The notes under the pieces were generated by a model that was not told the origin of the DNA, searched no databases, and worked only from the letters and a program-made list of their open reading frames with translations. A program made the translations under genes and the position numbers. A stretch of 64,000 nt of DNA from a bacterium MS4. Its GTDB lineage: Bacteria; Bacillota; Clostridia; Oscillospirales; Acutalibacteraceae. This document shows, piece after piece, positions 1-9,090 of the stretch (positions are counted from its first letter, which is position 1; each line of letters begins with the position of its first letter). Where the stretch lies: positions 868,001 to 932,000 of the forward strand of contig CCFG01000017.1 in NCBI GenBank assembly GCA_000752215.1, in the 5' to 3' direction.

Positions 1-558
1 CTTTCCGGCGAGCAGATACATGGAAAGTTCTTTGAAATAGGTCTTATTGACCTCGTACATTTTATCCAGAATGGAAACGTCCTTTAAAAGCTGTACCTGA
101 TGTGCTTCCAGCACGTCGCAGATCTGGTCGACGTTGGTTTCCGCCTTGGCATAACGGGCTTTCAGGGCGATGATTTTATTGCCGCCGCGTTTGAAACGCG
201 CGAAAAAGCCTTTATCGTCCTCGTCGACCTCAAAGCTTTTCAGCTCTGCCACTACGCCGGAGAGCATCTTTCCGACTTCACCCAAATCCTTGGTGCGAAC
301 GTTTTCCAGCGCGCTTTCGGAAAAATCGGCCATCTTTTTCTGGGCCCCCACGCCGTACTGGAGAATCTGGTTGCTGTTCGTCAGGTCGATCTTCGCGGCG
401 AAATCCGCCACCATCTTCTGTTCGGCAGGAGTAAGCTGCGGTTCCGGGGCGGCGTCCTGCGCGGGAACCGCCTGCGCAAGAATCGTCTGTGCGGAAACGG
501 GCTGCTCGGGAGCCGGGTCAAGGGTAAGCTCGGGAACAGGGGTCTCATTCTGATTCAT
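1..558 (-). CDS. telA: TelA/YaaN-family toxic anion resistance protein, N-terminal part
   Basis: The reading frame starts at the ATG complementary to 556-558 and stays open to the window edge, so only the first 186 residues are seen. The visible part has an acidic, proline-rich N-terminus, then a predicted helical region containing KMADFSESALENVR and FFARFKRGGNKIIALKARY, which fits the TelA family (pfam05816, linked to tellurite and cell-envelope stress). The identification rests on these stretches and on the xpaC gene directly upstream, because xpaC-telA(yaaN) is a known conserved pair. The gap to xpaC is 48 bases and the two are probably co-transcribed. Exact function in the cell is not established for the family. 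Confidence 0.8.
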   Translation of the reverse strand, partial: MNQNETPVPELTLDPAPEQPVSAQTILAQAVPAQDAAPEPQLTPAEQKMVADFAAKIDLTNSNQILQYGVGAQKKMADFSESALENVRTKDLGEVGKMLSGVVAELKSFEVDEDDKGFFARFKRGGNKIIALKARYAKAETNVDQICDVLEAHQVQLLKDVSILDKMYEVNKTYFKELSMYLLAGK

Positions 559-606
559 GGTAAAGCCTCCATACCAATTTATAATTCTTCATCATTCGGT
601 TTCCTC

Positions 607-1812
607 TTAAGAAAGTTTGCTTTCGTCCGGCTCTTTTGCAAAGTCGCTGCCGGTCAGGCCCTCCTGTTTGAGCATGGTTTCCAGCGTGGAAATATCCGCG
701 GAAACGTCAAGCGCGTCGTCGGCGAACAGGGTATCCAGCAGGTTTTCAAAGGCTTTGTTGACAGTATCCAGCGCCTGCTCGATTTCTTCCTTGGCCTTGG
801 TAATATTTTCCCCCTGCACCGGCTGCGTTTCAAACTCCTCGTAAGACTTCACCAGTTTCAGGGTCGTGGGCATATAGTAACGAATAAACCGGCGGATGTC
901 CGGCAGCTTTTCGGGATGCTTGCGCACACACTCAAAAATACGGGCCGTCACGTTTTCAAGCCGGTCCAGCTTTTCAGAGATCACCTCGCCCGGCAGGGCG
1001 TCGTTTACGGCACGAATCTGCTGCAGATACCCGTTGCCCTCTTCCCTGATGGCCGCGAGCTCCGCTTCCTTCGGGTCCGCCTGCTTCGCCTCTTGTGTCC
1101 GTGCGGCTTCCGTGCGGGCGGCATAGGCCCTCTCCGCTTCCAGATACTCGCCGTACGTCTTGTCGTCCACCATAAAGCAGCTTTCATCACGGTCCAGATG
1201 TCCTTGCGGGCATGCGCCGCAGGCGATCATCTTTTTAAGGTCTTTCTTCGCGCGGTCCTGCGTTACCCCCGCCGTGTCGGCCAGCTTGGCCACCGTGCAG
1301 AAAGCTGCGCTGCCCATCGCCTCGCGGTACCGCGCAAAGCGGCGCGCACGGCGGCGCAGGGCGATTCCGTAGCCCATCATGCCGAAAACGCCGAGCGTAA
1401 TGGGCATCAAAACGGAAAAGGCCACGGCAAAATCCGAAAAAGTCATATATCCGGTAACGCCCACCATGAGGACAGAAATATCCGCGATCAGCATTGGGAT
1501 CCCCACACTGGCGCCGACAATTGCATAAACAAGGCCGGAGATCCCCCCCGGCATTCTGTTTCGGAACGCGGTACGGACAGATGGTTCCCGATAGGCAGTC
1601 CGTGTATCCTGTGATGCCTGTCCGTAGGTATAAGCCGGGCGCTGACTCTCATCGTTCCTGCTGCGCAGGTCTTCCTCGTCATCGCCGGTAAACTTCCGGA
1701 CGCTTTTATCCACCGCCCGGCCGATTTCTTCAAAATTGCCGGAGCGCACGGCACGCCGTACGGCCCGTCCGACTTCTTTTCCAATATTATATTTATCGTA
1801 TTTGTTCCGCAT
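607..1812 (-). CDS. xpaC: XpaC-family protein (5-bromo-4-chloroindolyl phosphate hydrolysis protein)
   Basis: 401 residues starting at MRNKYDKYNIGKEVGRA. I chose this ATG rather than the upstream in-frame start at 1872 because GGAGGA lies 4-5 bases before it. After a basic N-terminus come two or three hydrophobic segments at about residues 90-155 (including SGLVYAIVGASVGIPMLIAD), then a long, mostly helical cytoplasmic region rich in Glu and Ala. This is the XpaC domain layout (pfam10112). The name comes from an indolyl-phosphate phenotype in Bacillus; a true enzymatic role is not shown. It lies immediately upstream of telA on the same strand, as in B. subtilis. The main alternative is a related membrane-anchored helical protein without the XpaC activity. 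Confidence 0.8.
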   Translation of the reverse strand: MRNKYDKYNIGKEVGRAVRRAVRSGNFEEIGRAVDKSVRKFTGDDEEDLRSRNDESQRPAYTYGQASQDTRTAYREPSVRTAFRNRMPGGISGLVYAIVGASVGIPMLIADISVLMVGVTGYMTFSDFAVAFSVLMPITLGVFGMMGYGIALRRRARRFARYREAMGSAAFCTVAKLADTAGVTQDRAKKDLKKMIACGACPQGHLDRDESCFMVDDKTYGEYLEAERAYAARTEAARTQEAKQADPKEAELAAIREEGNGYLQQIRAVNDALPGEVISEKLDRLENVTARIFECVRKHPEKLPDIRRFIRYYMPTTLKLVKSYEEFETQPVQGENITKAKEEIEQALDTVNKAFENLLDTLFADDALDVSADISTLETMLKQEGLTGSDFAKEPDESKLS

Positions 1813-4492
<2,680 letters not shown>

Positions 4493-4554
4493 CCGATGGA
4501 TTTTCGCCGCTTGAGCGTACACGGCTGCCTGAAAGAAATAATTTCCATGAAAAG

Positions 4555-4590
4555 AGCCGCATCGGAAATGATTCCGATGCGGCTTTCACT
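4555..4590 (+). terminator. Terminator of the collagen-like gene
   Basis: Perfect 13-bp stem (4555-4567 with 4572-4584), 4-base loop, followed by a short T-rich stretch. It begins 63 bases after the stop codon. Confidence 0.75.
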
Positions 4591-4667
4591 GATGCGGTGT
4601 CTCGTGCCTGCTGTGCCCGTGCCTAGTTCCTCCAGCCGCCACTGTAAGCCGGCGAGGAGTTTGCTCG

Positions 4668-4859
4668 CTATTTCAGCAGCTGATTCCTTACTATTTGATA
4701 TTCTTCATAACTGATCTCGCCGTTAGCAAGCCTCTCGTCGAGAAGCTCTATTTCATCAGGACGGATTTTCACATATGCCACGTTCAGATTTTGATTTCTT
4801 ATACTGAAATATGTTATCGCCACGAAGGCTAAAATCATGCCGATCATTATCATTATCAT
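4668..4859 (-). CDS. Small membrane-anchored SHOCT-domain protein
   Basis: 63 residues. Residues 1-17 form one hydrophobic segment (MIMIMIGMILAFVAITYF). The C-terminal half, ELLDERLANGEISYEEYQ followed by IVRNQLL, matches the SHOCT short C-terminal helix motif, which ends many Firmicute membrane proteins and is thought to mediate oligomerisation. GGAGG lies about 9 bases before the ATG, so the gene is probably real although short. It faces the collagen-like gene across the shared 4.5-4.6 kb terminator region. Function unknown. Confidence 0.7.
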   Translation of the reverse strand: MIMIMIGMILAFVAITYFSIRNQNLNVAYVKIRPDEIELLDERLANGEISYEEYQIVRNQLLK

Positions 4860-5011
4860 ATAAACTGCCTCCTAAATCATTACTGTAAATATATCACGTA
4901 ATTGTGAAGGCATTATGTTCAATTGATTTATAATATTTGAATAAGATGAACCAACAGGCCTTCCGGATTGAAAATCCCTATCCTGCCGGGCGTCATTCTT
5001 TGCCGTTTCCG

Positions 5012-5041
5012 TGAATTTATGATTAGAAAAAAGACATGCTA
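5012..5041 (+). promoter_or_regulatory. Candidate sigma-G promoter of sspH
   Basis: TGAAT (5012-5016), an 18-base spacer, then CATGCTA (5035-5041). This resembles the forespore sigma-G pattern GNATR-N18-CATNNTA and lies 18 bases before the sspH start. Forespore expression is expected for a small acid-soluble spore protein. Confidence 0.5.
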
Positions 5042-5058
5042 ATATAGGGGTGTTTATT

Positions 5059-5241
5059 ATGGATAATCAACGTGCAAAAGAAATTATTTCATCGCTTGTT
5101 ATGGCAAATGTGACCCATAATGGGAATAAGGTCTATATGGAGAGGCTGAATGAACCCGATCAATGCTGTGTAATACATTATCTTAACGATCCGGTTACCA
5201 AAATCAATGTACCTGTATCCAGCTTGATGGAAAACAAATAA
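5059..5241 (+). CDS. sspH: H-type small acid-soluble spore protein
   Basis: 60 residues from the ATG at 5059 (AGGGG 8 bases upstream; an in-frame GTG at 5050 sits inside that site and is not used). The start MDNQRAKEIISSLVMANVTH and the VPVSSLMENK end match SspH-family proteins, about 59 residues long, made in the forespore and packed in the spore core. The candidate sigma-G promoter upstream supports this. A strong terminator follows 10 bases after the stop, so the gene is monocistronic. Confidence 0.9.
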   Translation: MDNQRAKEIISSLVMANVTHNGNKVYMERLNEPDQCCVIHYLNDPVTKINVPVSSLMENK

Positions 5242-5251
5242 AGAGCAGAAA

Positions 5252-5292
5252 GCCCTCTCGGCTGCCAAAAACAGTTGAGAGGGCCATTTTTG
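5252..5292 (+). terminator. Terminator of sspH
   Basis: 8-bp stem gccctctc / gagagggc (5252-5259 with 5277-5284) followed by cattttt. Confidence 0.8.
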
Positions 5293-5415
5293 CCGAATCA
5301 ATTGTACAATGCCATGATAAGCCAATGGATAAAATTGGCATACGGTATATTTAAGCAAAACCTTCCCGGAAGCCAATCAGAGGTGTCTAATTTTGAAAAA
5401 AAGGAGTACAATAAT

Positions 5416-5442
5416 ATGATAAAGGAGTTGTGCTGTCTATGA
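5416..5442 (+). CDS. Possible 8-codon leader peptide
   Basis: ATG ATA AAG GAG TTG TGC TGT CTA TGA has its own AAGGAG about 12 bases upstream. Its stop overlaps the next start as CTATGA, so it could couple translation to the following small gene. The AAAGGAG inside it also serves as the ribosome site of that gene, so the overlap could be chance. Confidence 0.25.
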   Translation: MIKELCCL

Positions 5443-5534
5443 AATTCATACTGTCGATGCTTCTCGGACTTGTACTGGGCTGCATTGTCGTTTTTCTAAA
5501 ACCGGTAAAGAAAAAACACTGTCATAAAAAATGA
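5439..5534 (+). CDS. 31-residue single-pass membrane peptide
   Basis: Starts at MKFILSMLLGLVLGCIVVFL: one hydrophobic span of about 17 residues with Cys15, then a short basic tail KPVKKKHCHKK. AAGGAG lies 11 bases before the ATG, and a perfect 12-bp hairpin begins at the stop codon, so this is a compact, complete transcription unit. It lies between sspH and the sigma-K-like cassettes, which suggests a sporulation role. No family was recognised. Confidence 0.55.
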   Translation: MKFILSMLLGLVLGCIVVFLKPVKKKHCHKK

Positions 5535-5560
5535 GGGCTTCGGAGTAATCCGAAGCCCTC
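5533..5560 (+). terminator. Hairpin at the end of the 31-residue gene
   Basis: Perfect 12-bp stem gagggcttcgga / tccgaagccctc with a 4-base loop, overlapping the stop codon. No T-run follows, so termination may be partial. Confidence 0.6.
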
Positions 5561-5605
5561 AGGCTATCATCTGACAATGCCGTATAAATATCTTAATATC
5601 CCATA

Positions 5606-5636
5606 TTGACAAGCCTTTCTAAGAATTCATATTATG
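5606..5636 (+). promoter_or_regulatory. Sigma-K-like promoter, cassette 1
   Basis: TTGAC (AC at 5609-5610), 17 bases, CATATTATG (5628-5636). This fits the mother-cell sigma-K pattern AC-N16/17-CATANNNTA except for the last base. About 30 bases further upstream are shared with cassette 2. The TTGACA/TATTAT pair at 18-base spacing could also be read as a weak sigma-A promoter. Confidence 0.6.
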
Positions 5637-5669
5637 TCATATCTCCTTATGGAAAGGAGTGATTAGTGC

Positions 5670-5744
5670 ATGTCCTGGAATCGTCGTTGGCGCAGATGCG
5701 GCTGGTGCGGATGCCGCTGCCGTCGCCGCCGCTGGTGGTTTTAA
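5670..5744 (+). CDS. 24-residue Arg/Trp/Cys-rich peptide
   Basis: Too short for normal gene calling. ATG at 5670 lies 10 bases after AAAGGAG, is preceded by the cassette 1 promoter and followed by a terminator. The peptide starts MSWNRRWRRCGWCGCRC and ends RRRRWWF: 9 Arg, 5 Trp and 4 Cys in 24 residues and no acidic residue. The composition suggests a disulfide- or tryptophan-cross-linked coat component, or a cationic antimicrobial-like peptide. Both are inference. No family recognised. Confidence 0.6.
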   Translation: MSWNRRWRRCGWCGCRCRRRRWWF

Positions 5745-5758
5745 TTGATGAATAGGCG

Positions 5759-5796
5759 ATGGCGCTTGCTTTCATGAGTGAACGCCATTGTTTTAT
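5759..5796 (+). terminator. Terminator of the 24-residue peptide gene
   Basis: Stem atggcg / cgccat (5759-5764 with 5783-5788) with an inner ttca/tgaa pairing, then tgttttatt. The same stem sequence ends cassette 2. Confidence 0.6.
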
Positions 5797-5814
5797 TAGT
5801 AAGATGCCGTATGA

Positions 5815-5972
5815 ATATCTTTGTATCTCATATTGACAAGCTGTCCCTTAAAAGCATAGTATGTAGTGTCTCCTTTCGAGGGCTCAAATAAATTTTAGGT
5901 CGTCTCATATACCCCTCTAAGTTAATAAGCAATGGCACCCACTTTGGTCGGTGAGTGCCATTGTTATTATTG
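5815..5972 (+). pseudogene. Decayed second copy of the sigma-K-like cassette
   Basis: Promoter TTGAC...CATAGTATG (AC at 5836-5837, -10 at 5855-5863, 17-base spacer) and a terminator stem aatggcac / gtgccatt (5931-5938 with 5955-5962) then ttgttattatt. Both resemble cassette 1, including bases upstream of the promoter (tgccgtat.aatatctt). No open frame with a ribosome site lies between, and the interval is about 45 bases shorter. The simplest reading is a tandem duplicate that lost its peptide. A short non-coding RNA of about 100 nt is the alternative. Confidence 0.45.
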
Positions 5973-6072
5973 TGTCCTTTATCATTACTTGCGTCCCTGC
6001 ATACGGACGGAAACAGCCACTGCCCGGCAAATAGCCGGTGAACAGTCGGCGGAAAACGGCGGAAAGGTTTCC

Positions 6073-6381
6073 TCATCCACCGCTTTTGCTCCAATCGAAG
6101 CGCTGGCCGCATTCAATGCAATGTTGCCGTGTGGGTGCCGTAGGTGTTCCACATATTAAGCAAGTATAAAATGGAATCCCCGGTCTGAACATAACATGGT
6201 CGATCCGAACAGGAACATCCGATATATTTGCTATTGGTTTCTTCGGTATCTGCTTTTCAAGGGCTTCAATGGCTAAATCAGCTGTCGCCATATTGATCCC
6301 ATTGATATTCCCCCTTCTGTCAGCTAATGATTTTCTATATTTGATATTCTTTAGTGCTGTTATAAAATCTGGCTTTTCCAT
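6073..6381 (-). CDS. Small phage-like protein with C-terminal zinc ribbon
   Basis: 102 residues from the ATG at 6381, chosen because a perfect AAGGAGT lies 8 bases upstream. A longer start at 6453 (AGGGG upstream) is possible and adds the stretch starting MEGSHIVWPKKILDEYYK. The N-terminal half is helical (MEKPDFITALKNIKYRKSLA). The C-terminus holds two CxxC pairs, CLICGTPTAPTRQHCIEC, typical of a structural zinc ribbon. Neighbouring genes are spore- or phage-like. Function unknown. Confidence 0.6.
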   Translation of the reverse strand: MEKPDFITALKNIKYRKSLADRRGNINGINMATADLAIEALEKQIPKKPIANISDVPVRIDHVMFRPGIPFYTCLICGTPTAPTRQHCIECGQRFDWSKSGG

Positions 6382-6524
6382 TAAATCCACTCCTTGCATT
6401 TTATAATATTCGTCCAAAATCTTTTTTGGCCATACAATATGGCTTCCTTCCATGTAATTCCCCTGCCGCCCTGTTTCGGACGGCACTTTTTGTATCTGCC
6501 TGTCCGGGATTCCTAACAGCCATA

Positions 6525-6555
6525 TTGACAAGCTGTCAACGATTCACATATTATG
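6525..6555 (+). promoter_or_regulatory. Sigma-K-like promoter, cassette 3
   Basis: TTGAC (AC at 6528-6529), 17 bases, CATATTATG (6547-6555): the same -10 sequence and spacing as cassette 1. It lies 28 bases before the gene at 6584. Confidence 0.6.
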
Positions 6556-6583
6556 TAGTAATCTTTCATGAAGGAGGTATTGC

Positions 6584-6778
6584 ATGAGTCTGAATCGTTA
6601 CGTCAACAGCGATGCGGTTGAATCGGCATCGGATCGTTGCGATTGTAGAAACAGTTGTGATAGCGAAAGTGCAAGAGCATTGAAGTGCATTCTTTCCTTG
6701 CTGGACGATTTAAATAATAGCGATCTGCGCATACTGGCCGATGTCATTGAACGTCTGGTCTGCAGCCGCAAGAGATAA
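6584..6778 (+). CDS. 64-residue Cys-containing small protein behind a sigma-K-like promoter
   Basis: Starts MSLNRYVNSDAVESASDRCD, with GGAGG 8 bases before the ATG. Residues 19-26 carry a Cys cluster (CDCRNSCD); residues about 31-60 form an amphipathic helix (ALKCILSLLDDLNNSDLRIL). The promoter and the mirror-image terminator after the gene mark a single-gene unit. By promoter type it is probably made late in the mother cell and may be a spore coat or crust component. No family was recognised. Confidence 0.65.
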   Translation: MSLNRYVNSDAVESASDRCDCRNSCDSESARALKCILSLLDDLNNSDLRILADVIERLVCSRKR

Positions 6779-6825
6779 GTATAACCTTTGTCTACTCCTA
6801 TGATATAAATATTTGCCTTTGGTTT

Positions 6826-6855
6826 CACTGCCGCCCCGTAACAAGGGCGGCAGTG
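6826..6855. terminator. Bidirectional terminator
   Basis: Perfect 11-bp stem cactgccgccc / gggcggcagtg (6826-6836 with 6845-6855) between convergent genes at 6778 and 6859. Confidence 0.75.
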
Positions 6856-6858
6856 ATA

Positions 6859-7347
6859 TTATTTGGGGTCTTGTAAAATGTATTTTCTGACTTCCGTGTG
6901 GAGCATATGATGTCCGCAATATTCACAAATATCTGTCTGACCTTCAACAATAAATCCGCAAGCGCCACAGTCTTCAGTACATACTACAAATGTCGTATGG
7001 ATTTTTTTCGGAAAAAGAACAGAGTTAGACTCAACTTCCGGATAATCTTCAAGGGTTAAGTTGTATTTTAATTCAACAGGCCCTTCTGTGACAATTCTAA
7101 ACGACTTATTATGTCGCCCATCCTCTTCGGCCAGTAAATATTTTCTTACATCTGTGCGAAACATCGGGTTTCCGCAACGCGCGCACACCTGCGTTTCACC
7201 ATCAACAATGAATTCTCTGGTTCCGCATTCTTTTCCACAAACAGCATACGCTATGAATTCCTCTTTTGGGAATTCTATCGAATCAAAATCCATTGCCGGA
7301 AAAGTATCTAAATTTTTCGTTCCATAATCTTTCTTATGATCTTGCAT
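6859..7347 (-). CDS. Tandem zinc-ribbon protein
   Basis: 162 residues containing two copies of the same unit of about 45 residues: AVCGKECGTREFIVDGETQV then CARCGNPMFRTDVRKYLL, and VVCTEDCGACGFIVEGQTDI then CEYCGHHMLHTEVRKYIL. Each has two Cys pairs that can bind zinc. The copies come after similar leads (DFDSIEFPKEEF and ESNSVLFPKKIH), so the gene arose by internal duplication. GTAAGGTGATGAA precedes the ATG. No catalytic domain is seen; a nucleic-acid- or protein-binding role is inference. Confidence 0.65.
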   Translation of the reverse strand: MQDHKKDYGTKNLDTFPAMDFDSIEFPKEEFIAYAVCGKECGTREFIVDGETQVCARCGNPMFRTDVRKYLLAEEDGRHNKSFRIVTEGPVELKYNLTLEDYPEVESNSVLFPKKIHTTFVVCTEDCGACGFIVEGQTDICEYCGHHMLHTEVRKYILQDPK

Positions 7348-7461
7348 TTCATCACCTTACTTACAATGTATTACTTTTTTCATTGCTATACTGAATACCA
7401 ATCATAACAATCACTACTCTATAAAGCCAGTATGCCCATAAAACCCCAACAACCCCCATTT

Positions 7462-7561
7462 ACAGCATTTCCAGTCGATTCTGCAACAAGATTGCGTTCC
7501 TTCCCCGCCGAAGGCGGGGAAGGAACGTGTTTTGTCTCGCAAACTGAAATGGAATTGCTGG
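7462..7561 (-). repeat. Dispersed ~100-bp imperfect palindrome, copy A
   Basis: Read on the minus strand, this copy starts CCAGCAATTCCATTTCAG, has the central hairpin gttccttccccgccttcggc and its complement, and ends TGGAAATGCTGT. It is clearly related to the copies at 37156, 46180 and 51401. It lies 115 bases upstream of the tandem zinc-ribbon gene, in the same orientation relative to the gene as copies B and C. It encodes no protein. Confidence 0.85.
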
Positions 7562-7571
7562 ACTAATACGG

Positions 7572-7613
7572 AAAAAAAAGGGCCGGGAAAGCCGCCATTC
7601 ATGCAGCTTTCCT
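7572..7613 (-). terminator. Terminator of the FMN-binding protein gene
   Basis: On the minus strand ggaaagc...gctttcc is followed by cggcccttttttttcc. It lies 37 bases past the stop at 7650. Confidence 0.75.
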
Positions 7614-7649
7614 GGTTCCTTCTCCGTCCGAGTAAAATGATAAATACGC

Positions 7650-8054
7650 TTACTTCGCACGTTCTCCTACCAACGCATTGTACACGGCCTGCTGGATAAC
7701 TTTGCATGAAGACGTAGCCCCGGATATCGTATCCACATCTATGCGCTGCTCTTCCAGCATTCTGGACGGCAATACATTTGCCGCTTCTCCCCGATCGTTG
7801 TAGTGTTCCAGCAATTCAAGCTCCTGCATTTTGCCATCCTTCATCAGGACACGGACCCGAGCACGAATAAAATCGACATCGCAGTCGCCAAAATATTCCC
7901 CATCCGGGATTGCTGATAAATCTATATTTTGGACATGGATATCCGCTATCCCCTGCCTATAATTTCTAAGTTCTACAAAATATCTGACGCCATACGCAAT
8001 CCCAATCACCAGTAAAACAACAACTGCCCATAGAATCATTTTTTTCCTCTGCAT
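7650..8054 (-). CDS. Membrane-anchored FMN-binding domain protein
   Basis: 134 residues: a single N-terminal membrane anchor (residues about 6-26, MILWAVVVLLVIGIAYG) and one extracytoplasmic FMN-bind domain (pfam04205). The motif DTISGATSSCKVIQQAVYNA contains the SGAT sequence, where related proteins such as RnfG and NqrC carry covalent FMN on Thr, attached by ApbE. GGAGG lies 5 bases before the ATG. It stands alone with its own terminator and may take part in electron transfer across the membrane; partners are not visible here. Confidence 0.85.
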   Translation of the reverse strand: MQRKKMILWAVVVLLVIGIAYGVRYFVELRNYRQGIADIHVQNIDLSAIPDGEYFGDCDVDFIRARVRVLMKDGKMQELELLEHYNDRGEAANVLPSRMLEEQRIDVDTISGATSSCKVIQQAVYNALVGERAK

Positions 8055-8234
8055 ACTAGCCTCCTCAACCGGTTAATATCTGTACCTAAACAATTCTGTT
8101 CCATGTTTACCTTGAAATATTATTTAAATAGATTATACCTTAAAAATTAACTCATACAATAAGTCCTTTTGACTGTACCCTAACCACGATGTCCTTATGG
8201 GACTTACTGTTTACACCCCCCCATAAATGCAGGG

Positions 8235-8371
8235 ATATACAATATGCGTATTTTAACGCATATTGTATATTAACATCCAATTTAGCGCATAATATATCCA
8301 AACATTACCAACCGCGCATAATTATAAAATACATGCTGATAAGCGCATATTTTATTGACGTGTTTTCAAAA
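8235..8371 (+). promoter_or_regulatory. Phased 29-bp operator-like array upstream of satD
   Basis: The core CGCATA occurs at 8257, 8286, 8315 and 8344, exactly 29 bases apart each time. Flanking positions are partly conserved (gcgcatantata...aaca). The first unit is also the right arm of a perfect 15-bp inverted repeat (8235-8249 with 8256-8270, 6-base loop). The last unit runs into the promoter -35. This is regulatory in layout, suggesting cooperative binding of one protein on one face of the DNA. Confidence 0.7.
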
Positions 8372-8383
8372 GAAAGTTATAAT
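8355..8383 (+). promoter_or_regulatory. Sigma-A promoter of satD-DUF3307
   Basis: TTGACG (8355-8360), 17 bases, TATAAT (8378-8383), 20 bases before the satD start and directly after the phased array. Confidence 0.8.
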
Positions 8384-8403
8384 CAATAACAGAGGTGTTT
8401 TCG

Positions 8404-9090
8404 ATGTTTTTTTTCTTTGATTACAATCCATTGGTCGCCATAATCGGAGATATCAAAAGCTCAAAGCAATTAGAAAACAGACGTGCTGTGCAGATCCGTC
8501 TGAAAGAAGTATTGGATGCAGTCAATCATGAGTACCGAGACGACATCGCTTCAAAATTCATGATAACCCTTGGTGACGAGTTTCAGGGACTTTTAAAAAC
8601 AGGCTCCTCTGCGATATTCATTATTGACAAAATTGAAAGGGAAATGTATCCGATTCAATTGCGGTTTGGCCTTGGTGTTGGAGAAATAACCACGGATATT
8701 AATTCCAATATGCCGCTGGGAGCCGATGGCCCGGCTTATTATAATGCAAGAAAAATCATCGACGGGCTTAAGGCATCTGAAAAAAAGAAAATGGAATCAA
8801 AGGTTAATGTTAAAATCGACGTGCAAGGCAATCCTGATATGTCCGAATTAATCAATACCGTTTTTTCATTATTAACGACAATAAAAGAAACATGGACCCC
8901 TCGTCAAGTCGAGATCATCAATTCTTATTTAAAAACCGGCGGCACGCAAAAGGATGCGGCAAGAATCCTAAATATCAATCAATCCAATGTACAAAAAGCA
9001 TTGTCCTCCGCAAATTATTACACTTATCGAAAAGCGATAGAAAACATTGCGAAAGTTCTATCGGATATAAAGGAGGATAAAGGTGTATAA
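8404..9090 (+). CDS. satD: SatD-family protein with C-terminal helix-turn-helix
   Basis: 228 residues from the ATG at 8404, preceded by AGAGGTG; an in-frame GTG at 8395 lies inside that site. The N-terminal two thirds (PLVAIIGDIKSSKQLENR, FMITLGDEFQGLLK, IQLRFGLGVGEI) match the SatD family, first named in the streptococcal secretion-and-acid-tolerance locus. Some features resemble nucleotide-cyclase-like folds (inference). Residues about 165-215 (TPRQVEIINSYLKTGGTQKD) read as a helix-turn-helix, so it may bind DNA, perhaps the array upstream. It overlaps the next gene by 8 bases (translational coupling). Confidence 0.8.
   Translation: MFFFFDYNPLVAIIGDIKSSKQLENRRAVQIRLKEVLDAVNHEYRDDIASKFMITLGDEFQGLLKTGSSAIFIIDKIEREMYPIQLRFGLGVGEITTDINSNMPLGADGPAYYNARKIIDGLKASEKKKMESKVNVKIDVQGNPDMSELINTVFSLLTTIKETWTPRQVEIINSYLKTGGTQKDAARILNINQSNVQKALSSANYYTYRKAIENIAKVLSDIKEDKGV

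Noticed and set aside
8256-8371. 29-bp period as a mini CRISPR array
   Set aside because: Only about 7-12 bases per unit are conserved, there are no spacers of separate origin, and it sits on a promoter.
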